DNA of 64,000 bases from Mactra quadrangularis (Eukaryota; Mollusca; Bivalvia; Venerida; Mactridae). The stretch's first letter is position 1. Every line of letters begins with the position of its first letter. Below, one piece after another: positions 36,090 through 47,939 of the stretch. Under the pieces are notes generated by a model that saw only the letters and a list, made by a program, of their open reading frames with translations, was not told the DNA's origin and did not search any database. The DNA lies in assembly GCA_025267735.1 (NCBI GenBank), contig CM046308.1, forward strand, positions 40,041,267 through 40,105,266. The letters run 5' to 3'. The position numbers and the translations under genes were made by a program.

Positions 36090-37210
36090 TCTAACTATAA
36101 CTAATATATCTATTTCCTATTTCCATCAACTGAAATGTATAACTTCCGTTATATGCAAAATGTGACCTGAATCCATATAGTGCTCTAATGAAACAATTCA
36201 GATGTAAATACTATGTAAATTAGCATGTTTATTCTTTAGTTTTGTTCTAGAGAGACAAAGCTCCATTGAGACACCGTAATGAGTTTAAGGCAGCAACCGC
36301 TTCTCTCATTTTAATTTGTCTCGATGTTTACTATGCTACCTGCGTATTAATATCTGCAAGGAATATTAATAGACGACGGTTGAAACATCAGGGGAGAAAA
36401 AACTTAAGTTTGCATCGAATAAAGTCATAAGGATAAAGCAAAGCTGTAAATGTCATTGCCTCTAAGGGTGACATTTTCATAATGCAAGTACGACCTATTC
36501 ATACTGATTTGAAATATGTTACATCTACGTGAACTGATTTTGAAATACTAACCTGTGTCAATAAAGTTTTTTAAAACTTCATTAAGAAGAAAATATGCAT
36601 ACAAATTTATCAAAATGCGAAATTGAACAATATTTATTTTTTATAGTAAACACCATGTTTGTGGTGTTTTTCCTCATTTTTTAAATAGCAATGTCACTCT
36701 TAAACCTTAGTTGAACTTTGGAATTTAGTACATGTATGTAAACAAATGTATGCGACACTACTAGTATATCTTTTCCCACGAAACGATTACACATGTGTTT
36801 GTCCAGGACCATTCAAACAAGGACAGGTAGTAGCTTATTTGTACAAAAGCTCCGAGAGAGATGAGGTTGAGTAAAGCCGGTAGGACAATGAAATCCACAA
36901 ACAAGACAGCGGAGAAAATAATGTCAGTTTGCGTGTTGTAAGAGATAAAGTGTGTATTATAGTTATGTGAAAGTGTCAATATTATTTACTAGGAAAAAAG
37001 CGATCGTAATAAAACATGACTTTAATTAAAATATTAGACATATATTTGTATTAACTAAATATTGAATCAAATTGGAATATACAAACGTGTCTAAACTGAC
37101 AGACGTACATTCTGTTTTTATTAAGATGATATATTGTCATTTCTATACGTTTTGATGTATGATGTTTATCTTATTGTCAATATTTGAAATATTAGAGACG
37201 AATATAAACG
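36090..37210 (+). repeat. Blocks R and K in copy A
   Basis: R near 36120 (CTTCCGTTATATGCAAAATG), then GTCTCGATGTTTACTATGC and K near 37011. The copy B partner is 49400-50480. The same order occurs in diverged form at 23020-23780. Confidence 0.65.
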
Positions 37211-38229
37211 TTTTGATATTACACTACTTTCCATAAATAAGTATACACTTATGCATTTCAATGTTTTGTGAAATTGTGCAAAAATAGCATACATTTTTTT
37301 AAATTGTTTAGAATTCATTCTGTAATGAAAGTAATTTAAGTTAAAAGGGGATAAAATAAAAACTTAGTTTCACCATTTTCAGACAATTGTGCATTTATTT
37401 AATTTCGGGTCAATATTTCAATTCATCGATTTTTTATAGGAAGTTTTTTTTTATAAAAAAATCAATTCAAACTATAAAAGCAACATGATAATATGTCTGA
37501 AATGACATAAAATAACAGTTTGATGAAAGTCATCAGTAAAACTTGATAACGTTGTTAGATTGGTTGAGATTTGTTATAGAACTAAAAAAAAAGTTTCTAA
37601 TAATGTTTTACTACCAAGTTCTTGTAATGCAGACTTTCATTGACAATCAATAACTCATAAATTTGATATAAAATGAACCAAATATTAGATAAAGTATTAG
37701 TTTAATAGCTGTTAGTTTTTGCCATTTCATGAAATATCACATTGTATACTTACTTATGGAGGGTAGTGTATTTCACACGATACATTACAAAGGAAATTAA
37801 TCAAACCGACTCTGTTCAAATGTTCAGGAGACTTTCAAAGCAACGTGTACAAATAGGGATTACCTCTTATTTCAGGATTTAACTACTTTTGTATTTGTTA
37901 TACTTAAGTTAGCAAAATATTTTAACCATCAGTAAAACTGTAGATAAATAGTTCAATATAACATGTTATGTATAAGGCAATTTGATCAAGCACATGTCTT
38001 TGATTCAACATAAATAGTATGTATCAATGTTTAATTTTCTTATAAAACGAATATATGTATATAACAAACAGTTAATGTAGCATTTCTGGGTTATAATTTG
38101 CTTTTAATGATATAATAATTTCACCAGAGGACATTGACATAAATCCAAATTAATTCAAATATATTCTATTCTCTGTCTCATAAGTTGTCCTAATCTGGAT
38201 GAATGCTTACATACTACCTACATCAATTA

Positions 38230-38360
38230 CATTTTTTTCATTTTCTGGGGATAGATTTACATCCAAATTATGCAAAGCGTGACATATATCTAAATGATTG
38301 CTTAAAATATCAATTCTATGATAAATGCTACGTAGATATACATAGTAATTGACATTGATG
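38230..38360 (+). repeat. Block R, additional copy
   Basis: TTTACATCCAAATTATGCAA then GTGACATATATC matches the R core. The copy B partner lies near 52760. This makes at least nine R copies in the window. Confidence 0.55.
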
Positions 38361-40219
38361 TGGAAAAGTCAGTGTTCAAAAGAGACATGGAACGATAAAA
38401 TATTTTTTTTTAATATTTTATTTTTTTTCTCAATGACTAATAGCAGGTGGCTATCGATCACATGTTGAACAAAAAGAAGAATATTGTATCTTAAAGAGGT
38501 CAGATTTAAATTTTAGTGCTTTTTAGGTTGACGTTTAGGGCATTGTTTTATATTTTTTAGCATGTCTCTATACTTTCCGACTGAAAAACATTGAAACCTT
38601 ACTGTGACAAAATCATGCAAATGCTCATAAAGCTAATATTAGGGAATGTTTGACTAAATGGAGTTGTTATAATAAAAACGATTAAAACGACCATAAAGAT
38701 AAGGAGCGACCTAATTACCGAGAATAAGTAGTAAGATGTATTAAACATTGACTGGTGTCAAAACAATGACGTCAAGCCTGTGCAGAGTGTCAATACCAGG
38801 ACAACGGCATCTTAAAGCAACATTCAATAAATCATTCAGCTAGTTATAGCTGATAGCTGATATACAGAAAGGAGACAAATGGAAGTATGTCACATTTTAA
38901 GCACCGTTATAACCATGAAATATTTATTTGTTCAGACCAAGTTATTTATATTATTTTATCCGGATTATTAAGTGCAAAAGCTGTCGCTTATCCTTCGAGT
39001 GGGTAATTATTTCATGTAATCATATTCACTCTGGATTTATCTATAAAAGTAATGTTATGTTTAACAAACTGTACAAATAGTTCTTTTCCTTACTACGAGC
39101 AAATCAACAACCACTTAAGGCAACAATTAATTCTAGTATATTGCTATCGATGGTACTTTGAAATTAGATTGGTTTTTATAATGACGGATTTTAACGATCA
39201 TTAGCTTGTTTGCTTAAACAATGTTCAAACATCATTAATGACTTACGGTTTAATCAATCGGCAATATATTTTGAACTATGTTACTTTCTGATAAAAAACA
39301 AGATTATTTACTCTTTACTTACTTTTTCTAAACAAACAATTTCAAACATATGAACTAATTGATGACTTTATTTTCAATGTCATATAAATGTTGTTTACCA
39401 GTATCTTTAAAAGAAAGATTTTAGGTAATTTACTTATATATCTAGTAAGTTAGTAATTTTGCAAATTACTGTCTTGGAACCCGTGATAAGGTTTGTAAAC
39501 CTCTTACGTTTTTTCAACTTGAAAGTCTTTTGGTCAGTGATATGAAATGTAAATGTCATTGTAATTTTGTCAATTTGCCGCATAGGACAGCGTGATTTTT
39601 TATCATAATGACATCGAATTCTATGGTTAAAAGTTATGTTGTCCTATTATCTTGTAATAATTATCAACTTATGCGTAATTATGCAATTGCATTCCTTGTT
39701 CAAGCCATATAGAAACAAACAGTACACTATACAATGTATAATGTGACAATTAGAAACGTTTGTCAGTTATTTTTCCCTGACCAAATCGGAAGCAATTCAA
39801 TTGGTAATTAGGTCCTTACAGTTGGAATCCTCGGATTTTATCATTAAATTCCTATGTAAGGATAACAAAATAGTTCATCTAATGTCTTTCTTGTTAAGAT
39901 ATTAACAGCAGTGGTGAAATTTAGATAGTTTTTTACCCTAAAAGTACTTCGCTTGAATTTCAAACAAATTAAATGATTTACATAAAAGTAAATTTTAAAA
40001 GTTAAGATTAATTTTGGCAAATTAACAAAATACGAGTAATCCTACAAATAGGACCTACTTATTTAAAGAGTATACAAGGGGAAAATAGCTGACTAAAGTC
40101 CTTTATTCAAATAATAAATCTGAATCAATCTTATTTTCTGAAGAAAGTTACGTTTCTAGTTTTATATCGTTAATATAGGAGTGTTAAAATGTACAAATCT
40201 TTTGTCTGTCTGTGGTCTT

Positions 40220-40421
40220 TGTTTATGTTTACTGTGACCGAATTCTATAGTTGATATATCACGGTGATCTGGTGTAACCTTGTACAAATCGTTAACATGA
40301 ATTATCTTATTTCCTGACGTAATGTTTTCTTGACAAGATCAAATGAACATTTATAACATCGCAAATGTAATAAGATCTAATCTTGTACTAAACATTGTAT
40401 CATATTAGCTTTGGGAATGAG
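40220..40421 (+). repeat. Block L2, copy 2
   Basis: ACTGTGACCGAATTCTATAG to GGGAATGAG. The block resumes after the E385 insertion with AACCAGCATTTCATTTC near 40835. The uninterrupted partner is at 54960-55290. Confidence 0.65.
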
Positions 40422-40805
40422 CAATTTCCGTAAACAGATATCCTGTAGACCGCTGTCGTACAGGATCTTTACTGTCTCCGTGGAAGGTCATGCCGAGATG
40501 AACTTTTTGTCGACCAATCAATGCGTAGCTTTTATCTAGGCGAAACACTATTAATAACATTTTGATTTCGTAATTTCTATTTTTTCAGACCAAGGTTTGA
40601 TAGCTTATTATTCAGTCTGCGATTAGACGGCTCATTTCAAATTGCGTGACGTAGGCGATGTAGACAAGTTACGTATTATAACAATTTCGTCATTAATATT
40701 ATGATGAGGTAAGGTCACCTGAACGTGACCCTCACTTGAAAAAGGCCAGATCTAAATTAGCGAGTTCGCAAGCGGAAACTTTTCGATAGGGTTTTAATTA
40801 GATTG
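40422..40805 (+). mobile_element. Element E385, copy at locus 3 (copy A only)
   Basis: A 384-bp element starting CAATTTCCGTAAACAG and ending TTTTAATTAGATTG. It is flanked by GGGAATGAG (40413-40421) and GGGAAAGAG (40807-40815), a 9-bp target duplication with one mismatch. Copy B at about 55148-55160 has the uninterrupted site (GGGGAATGAGATAAAA). Palindrome GGTCAC-6-GTGACC at 40713-40730. Perfect hairpin ATCCTGTA (40440-40447), 11-base loop, TACAGGAT (40459-40466). Confidence 0.8.
40440..40466. repeat. Perfect 8-bp hairpin in E385 copy 3
   Basis: ATCCTGTA and TACAGGAT around GACCGCTGTCG. Confidence 0.7.
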
Positions 40806-41025
40806 GGGGAAAGAGATAAGAAAAAACATTAAAACCAGCATTTCATTTCTTAAACAATGAATTCTAGTATTTGATATTGTTGTCCTGTAGGGAAAACGAA
40901 TTGGTAGTTTAAAATGATTATCGACGTCCGGATTCCGGAAAGTAACATATAAACTTTTATGACTGAATAAGATTTGCTTGACAGATTTGTAAGAATACTT
41001 GCTTATTTTTATTTTATTACGCAGG

Positions 41026-41311
41026 AACCCGGTTCGGTAGCGCAGCTGTTAGCGCGCCCGATTTTTTAATCAAATGTACGGGTTCGAATCCCACCCGGGA
41101 AGGTAATACACGTCAAAACAAATTTGTCAATAATGGCAATTTACCTCCATTAATAAGGTATATGGAGAAGTTTCCGGTCCTGTGGAAGTGTAGATTAATA
41201 CTAGTTAAAGACAAGGATCCAGGAAAGCTAGATTAGGTGCGCGTGACGCCGTAAAATAACCTAATAATTGTGTTGACACGGCGTTATAACCAGTAGAAAT
41301 AAAAAATGCTA
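41026..41311 (+). mobile_element. tRNA-SINE in copy A, full length
   Basis: The head has GGTAGCGCAGCTGTTAGCGC (box A region) and GGGTTCGAATCCCACCCGGG (box B region). It is followed by the family body (ATGGAGAAGTTTCCGGTCC, GACAAGGATCCAGGAAAGC) and the GTGACGCCGT...GTTGACACGGCGTTATAACC tail, then AAATAAAAAA. Flanked by TACGCAGG at 41018-41025 and 41312-41319. Present at the same position in copy B. Confidence 0.85.
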
Positions 41312-42040
41312 TACGCAGGGCGTCAGCATGCCTTGTAATTTAAGACGACAATGTTACTAAAGTTCATAAAAGTCGAACATATTCTTCCAATTCTATTTTC
41401 AACTTTGTAACATTTCTAGAATGTTGAACTAAGACAGTCCCTAGACATTCTTTCGAATTTAACAATAATTTAGTTTGACATGAAATTGTTATAGATCATT
41501 TGTGTGGGTTTTTGACTGCTATAAATGTAAATTTCATACTTTTCATTAAATCATAATATTTCCTTTTCATGTTTATGCAATCAAAGAACTTTTAATGCCA
41601 TTGTATAACAGAAATGTATCAAGATATCCGATTGACGATAAAATGTGCTAACGTTACTATGAATTGTTTATTTGTGTTTGTATTTATCAGGAGTAAGATC
41701 ATATGTAAGAATGAAGTTTTAATACAATGTATATATGTTAAAATGTAGTAAAGTGTATTTTATGCAGTGACGTGTTGTTACAAGAGTTTATATTTCTGTC
41801 AGGCAAATGGCCTTTGAGGAGGGAAAATATCTAAATAAGCTCATATTGTTTTGCTAGTGCCAAAGAGCTTTGAGAAATACTACAACGAGTATACCAGAAG
41901 TATATTTCTATCATATCCAACATGATAATTACTTCATTCCGCAGTGAATCATTGCAATTCTAAAGTAAGAAATTCCTTTCTTTCTTTCCTGAGTAATGTT
42001 ATAATTGAATGCATTATTTCCATAAATAATTCGTACACTG

Positions 42041-42083
42041 CATTTCTCCAAATACGATGGAGATACTCATATTTGGAGAAATG
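42041..42083. repeat. 14-bp perfect hairpin near the end of copy A
   Basis: CATTTCTCCAAATA (42041-42054) and TATTTGGAGAAATG (42070-42083) are perfect reverse complements around a 15-base loop. The copy B equivalent near 56405-56449 has lost pairing on both arms. Confidence 0.7.
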
Positions 42084-42109
42084 TCGTTGCGTTATATCGC
42101 TAATAATGT

Positions 42110-42880
42110 TTAAAGTCTAATTCATAATAACACACTTATTTATAATGCAATTGGTTCTGATGTCAAATCGTTTCAATCTTAAGTCTGGCGTACTAGTTCA
42201 GTTTAAAGGGTTAGTATATTATTTGTGTATCATTTGTATAATGTCATCGTATAAAGTTATAACTAACGACGTGCAAGAGTTTCACAGAACAATACATAAT
42301 TAAACTTATAATTTTACATAATGGAGACAAACACAGCATAGTACAAAAAGATTATGTGGCAGTCATAACAGGTCGCGATGACTTATAGATTTTCATTGAA
42401 ACTTTTAAACAGTATTATCAGATGAGTTATTTGTATCAGGATGTCAATAACTTCAACAGTATACCACTATTGTCCCTCCAGTTGAAGCATTACACCAGCA
42501 GATTATTTCCATGCCGCATGATCATTGACATTTTCAGCTTCTTCTAATTAAAGCTTATGTTTCTTAAATTCTGACCCCATGGTTATTCTCCATTTTGTTT
42601 AATATCAGATTCGAAGTATGGACTCCAAGTTTATATGACTGATGAGTGTGATAGTTTTAAGCGATGCCCTACCTAACGTAGACGAGTTTAGTTGATTCCA
42701 TCAAGTATACATATTTACCTCGTCATTTTGTGTAGATCTGATTAACTGATAGTTTTTGGTCATAAAAATAAGCAAATACATATATGACAGTCATTGTTGT
42801 AACTACTTAACCAACTAAACACTACAATAAAGTACAAGAATGAAGACTTGGTATAAAACTGTTTTAACTGTTTTGTATAT
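42110..42880. other. Spacer between long duplication copies A and B
   Basis: Sequence not matched elsewhere in the window by eye. No coding frame. The plus-strand frame starting at 42840 straddles the B boundary and is not preserved in copy A. Confidence 0.4.
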
Positions 42881-43499
42881 TCAGGTTTATTTAGGATACA
42901 TTCAAACTTTTCCAGACAAACTAATAAAAATTAAATTTAAAATGTTTGTGTCAGTTGCCAGACTATTTATTGTTCAAAATGACAACAATTTCCTATTGAC
43001 GGACATTGATGTTCATGTTGAAAATCTCTTTGCGTGACTGTGAAAGCAATTTTTGGATCTAATAATTGAATTGTCTCATCTTTGACAACTTTGGACATTG
43101 TTACAATTCGTATTTTGTGGACAGGCGACTTCATTTATGTAAATATTTGTACACCACAGTATATGTTAAATTAATACCGAGTGTTGCTGCTTAGTAACGA
43201 ATGTCTTTGAATTAGACAACCATGTATAGGAAAGACAAAACACTCCTTTAGAAATAATTATTTTAGGAACAACATTTGCCTAGCTGCATCGGTATTTAGT
43301 ATGTCCTCTTTGTAAGTTCTGATTAAATTATTCACACATCATTATGTCATGTTACAATGTAAAAAAAAAATTATACCCAGCCGATATCATGTTAAACACA
43401 CAAAAGCTAGAGATGTGTTTTTTTACCATTATGTATTTTTTAAAAGAAATTATTCAATATCTATATTGCCACATACCAAATGTTCTTTATAAAAGTTTA

Positions 43500-43850
43500 A
43501 ATCTCACCTACAAAATCAAGTCGATGGTTCTATTTCTGAGATAAAATGTTGTGGTTCCGGGCTAGTGATATGCCTTTTTAAGACAATTTGATAAAGATGT
43601 TCCAATAGATAACATAAGCCTAATGAAAAAAATACAAAATTTAAATATGTCTAAATACAATTATACATGTATTAGATCACATTTCTGGTTGTTTATCCTA
43701 AATTTGAATATATGTTGACTATGAAGGATATATCTTTTTTCGTTTTCGATTTTCTAGTGATGTAGTTATGTCCGATTTATTTAATGTGTAATATTTATTC
43801 ATACCGTGGTCTAATAAATCTGTTTAATGTTGAATGCTATGTTTACAAGT
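43500..43850 (+). repeat. Blocks Q and R in copy B, set 1
   Basis: Q near 43505 (CACCTACAAAATCAAGTCG) and R near 43750. Partner of 29440-29760. Block P is missing because about 1.56 kb present in A (27825-29385) is absent here. Confidence 0.65.
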
Positions 43851-45034
43851 AAATTTGTATCGATTTGTCTTAATAACCTGTTCAGTGTAAAATGTCATCG
43901 ATTTTACCATGTTCTGGAAATGTTATATTTCTATTGAGACCACAAATTGACTTAAGTCAGCTTAAATTAAAACAGGTTTATATATTTAATTTCATATCCC
44001 AGCATTCTGGTTCAACATGTGCAATTATTATATGAAAACTAGCAAAGAGTATATTCAAACGAAATGGAAACATCAAAACGTGTGTCTCATGGCTGCAGCA
44101 AAAAAACATAAAGATATTTTTTTCGACAGCCGAAAGCAGCTAAATTTACCAGCAGATAAAACAAACGTGAGCCGACTTTTATTTTTTTAATGTCCAATTA
44201 CGAAAACACACAAGAAATCTGAATTTGAACATAATAAGGCAAGAAAAACACGACGATATTTTCATTGCAGATATGTTGACAGATTAGGTGTCAATATGCT
44301 GATCTGAAAAGGTAATAAGTTTTAAGAGGTGTTTGTGAAAGGTTTTTACATTGGCATTTTCTGAATATTTTATTTTCTATTCGACCAACGTGATTGCCAT
44401 CAACACAAAAGGAGTAAATAGTCTACATAAAAATATAGAATATCGGTAAAATAATGGCGTTAAAATCCATTAAAATAGAGAATTGTTCCTCAATTGCTCG
44501 ACTAATATACTGAAAGCCAATTCTATGACAGTATGATCTTTAAAAGAATAAAACGTAACGTTTTATTGAAGATGACGACTAAATGAAGAAACGTATAACC
44601 AAATTAAAATAAGTAAGAAAATTAATACTTGATCCATCCCTGCATTTAGAAAATAAAAGATCTTCATAGTTACCAGGGTTTACAAAAAAGATTTTCTTTA
44701 CAATACAAGCAATTTTAATTTACATGAATAATTGGCTGTCTGCAAATGGTTTTAATTAAGTCTACAAGATGTTCTAATACGAATTACTGTTATATTATTT
44801 AACTGATTAAAAGTGACAATATACTAGTAAGGAAAACTTTTTAATATACGGCCAAAACTATATTCGAACCATCAACATGTATTGTTCAAATTATACTTAA
44901 CATTTATGTAAACTTATATATCTATTTTGTGATGATTGTCTTCCAAAGCATATTTTGATACGTATGTAACGAAATAAAATTCAACAATAAATTGTCACTG
45001 ACATAAACCACAATTGCGTTATCATCTTTACTTC

Positions 45035-45610
45035 ATTAATGTTATTGTAATTTTCCTTCGTGCTTTCTTATTTTCAAGTTAGTAACTATTCACGATCAGT
45101 TCCGGCACATGCTTATTATCAGAAGAAAAATAAACAAAATTGTTAATAATTATAGATTTATGTAAATTTAAGTCAAATTTAAATCGGAATATTCAACAAT
45201 AATGAGAACTGAATAATTATGCAATATCTTGCTTGCCATGTCATAGACAGAGTTTTCTTTGTAAATAATAAAATTGTACCTAAAAAGTAAAATTCACGGT
45301 TCTATTTCCAAGATAAAAAAGAGGTTTAGGACTAGATATATGCCTTTTAATGGCAATTTAAAAAAAGAATTCCAATACATGATATAAGCCCAATAGAAAT
45401 TACAAAATCTATATATGTGTGAATAAAAATATACATGTATAAGATCCCCTTTTCTGTTACATTTCTCATACTGAATATTTGTTGACTATGATGAATATAT
45501 CTATTTCAGGTTTCCATTTGTGATGATATATTTGTGTCCGACTTATATTAAATCTTACATTGATCCCTATGGTTGTCTAATGAATCTGTTGAAAATTACA
45601 TTCTATGGTT
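45035..45610 (+). repeat. Blocks P, Q, R in copy B, set 2
   Basis: P near 45040 (GATCAGTTCCGGCACATG), Q near 45280 and R near 45520. Partner of 31235-31810. Confidence 0.65.
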
Positions 45611-46864
45611 TACATAATACTGCTCATCGAATACGTTCTAGAAATATCATCTTTTTAGACTTTATAATGTCTTTAGTCAGATAAACAATTAACTGTTTTA
45701 TACATTTCATTTATTCTACATACACCCAAAACATTCCGAACGTTTTATAATACAAAAGTAACTAAATACATGGCCGGTATCATATCCTGGTTAACCAAAA
45801 TCCGACGATAACAATAACAATGACAATGAAGATGGCATACGATACTTATTACAATAATACATAATATACAAGCATAAAATAATTTAATAAAAGTTCCACG
45901 TATTATTTATATTAATATTCTAAAGACATAAACAAATATTAAACGCAAGATGCAGAAAACTACTCTTGACGATTGTTTCAATATTTTCATATTTAATATC
46001 CGGAACATTAATGTCAGGCTGGTAATAATACGACATGTTTATGATGTAATGACGTTTGTGTTGATTCCGTAACATTGGTGTTAATTAAGGTCTGTTTGCA
46101 AATCTGCCTGAACAAGATGTGCTAAATTTCAATTTAGCATGCGAAAGATTGCATGCGCAAATGACACAAAATAATGAAATTAAAAAAATGAATAACAACA
46201 CAATCTAAAAGACGATAGTCCACATTCTAAACTATGAATGAACTATCGTGATTTGTATGATTATACGTTAAATCAGTAATATACCTTATTGTATGTATTT
46301 GATGTAAGCGTAAAATGTCGTGTGATATAAATAGAACTGTAAACTTCATAGTTGTACTTTTCTAAATTTATATGTCTCTTCATGATAGATTCATTCAGTA
46401 GAGAATTACTTCAATTGAATGTGCATGACTTGAGTTTCAATAACCTAATTTGATTTTCCACAAGAAAAAAATGATACAAACGACTATCACGCCTACGTAA
46501 CGGTGTCTGTTCTCACAAGAAATTGCGATTTTAATGATAACGTATAGTATCAAGTAGTTTTCTGCTGTGTCCAAATTCTATTTTTTAATTCATTTACAGT
46601 ATACCAGAGTATGCATTAAACATTCACTTATCCGAGGACGTAACTTATAAAGTATATATTACCAAGTTTACTTGTTCAAATCACGGTGACATGGCGTAAC
46701 AACACGCAAGGTTAATCGTAAATTTAATTTTATTATTATCTGACGTAAGTCTAGGTTTATGTACAATGTGTCTTTGTTTTACAACGTAAATATCGTCATG
46801 ATTAAATGTAACATACTACAAATTGTTACTATGAGTATTAGTATCTTCTGATGATAGCTCTTGT

Positions 46865-47290
46865 TCATTTTTACTGTGACCGAATTCTACAGTTGATACG
46901 TCACGATGATCTCCTGTAACATTATAGAAATCGTTAACATGAATTATCTTATTTCCTGACGCAATGTTTTCTTGACAAGATCAACTGAACATTTATAACA
47001 TTGCTAATGTGATAAGATCTCACAATGGTCTAAACTTTGTATTATACTAGCGTGAAGAATGAGATGAGAAAACCAGCATTTCATTTCTTGAACAATGAGT
47101 TTCATTATTTGATACTGTTGTCCTATAGGGAATATAAATTTGTTTTCACGGTGATTGTCGACGACCGAGTTCAGGAAAGTAATATTGGTAATATAGACGC
47201 TGTAAATACCAATCTTTGTAATACACGAATTCAGAAAAGACAAACAATCTAACAAACATTCAATGCCATTCTTATTTATTAACAAATATA
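46865..47290 (+). repeat. Block L2, copy 3 (copy B)
   Basis: Partner of 33570-34060, with ACTGTGACCGAATTCTACAG, ATCGTTAACATGAATTATC and TCTTGACAAGATC. Confidence 0.7.
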
Positions 47291-47383
47291 AATTCGATCA
47301 GATTATACATATTTTATTTGTTTTAACTTTTACTATATTAGTAGAATGATAAACTTAGACATTATATAGGTACATTTTCAAAT

Positions 47384-47763
47384 CAATTTCAGTAAACAGA
47401 TATCCTATAGACCGATGTCGGTTTTCGGTCGGAGAGTCACGTCGAAATCACTTTTTGTCAACCATTCAATGAGTAGCTTTCATCTAAACGTAACACTATT
47501 GATAGCATCTTGATTTCGTAATTTGTATTTTAAACCGCGGTTTGCCAGCCAATTTGACAGTGGTGGTATATCACAGGCTGTGATTAGACAGCTCATTTCA
47601 AGTTGCGTGACGTAGACAATGTAGACAAGTTACTAAACATAATGATTGTGTCATGAAACTATAATGAGAAATGTCACTTAAAAGTAAACTTCATAACAAA
47701 ACAGCCATATTTAAATTAGCCAGTCGGCGAGCGGAGAAATTTAAATCGGTTTTAATCAGATTA
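47384..47763 (+). mobile_element. Element E385, copy at locus 2b
   Basis: Paralogue of 34131-34489 at the same site in copy B, with flanks ATTTTCAAAT (47374-47383) and ACTTTCAATT (47764-47773). The left hairpin arm ATCCTATA is kept (47402-47409). The right arm has been replaced by GTTTTCGG-like sequence. Confidence 0.75.
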
Positions 47764-47939
47764 ACTTTCAATTCTAACAAAAATTACTTTGATACATTTG
47801 TGTAATTTACTTGTATGATGTTAATGTATACAGTGGTACTATATATTTCATTCGAACATTATGTTTCAATAACAATTTCTCTAAATTAGAAAAAATACAA
47901 TACGAAAAAAGTAATGGATTATTGTTGAATATTCACCGA

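Larger units (their letters stand above)
27258..42105 (+). repeat. Long direct duplication, copy A (about 14.8 kb)
   Basis: Similar to copy B (42884-56465) over its whole length and in the same orientation. Identity is high in many stretches; for example 39001-39060 differs from 53757-53816 at 2 of 60 bases. Relative to B it has extra DNA at about 27825-29385, 30552-30810, the MITE at 32611-32957 and element E385 at 40422-40805. It lacks the 1.23 kb element found at 50721-51949. Confidence 0.9.

Noticed and set aside
36761..36979. Minus-strand 72-codon frame with a hydrophobic segment (FSAVLFVDFIVLPALLNLIS)
   Set aside because: The copy B equivalent near 50200 is broken by a stop and the related sequences near 32040 and 23500 do not keep the frame.
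38761..38775. Further TGACGTCA CRE sites (about 38767, 53280, 58363)
   Set aside because: They are isolated, with no CCAAT or TATA context. Two are the same site in copies A and B.
41031..41105. A functional tRNA gene
   Set aside because: Box A and box B are present but no cloverleaf with a proper anticodon arm forms, and the SINE body and target duplication follow. The same holds for 733-805 and 10381-10465.
42840..43037. 65-codon plus-strand frame with a signal-peptide-like start (MKTWYKTVLTVLYIQVYLGY)
   Set aside because: It straddles the copy B boundary, and the matching part of copy A (about 27270) has an early stop. No splice or polyadenylation context supports it.
33816..47252. Related open frames (LNNEFxYLILLSYxEYKFVFTV) at 33816-34058 and 47037-47252 as a conserved small protein
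   Set aside because: In about 44 shared codons most changes alter the amino acid, and the two other copies of the block (about 40850 and 55190) carry stops.
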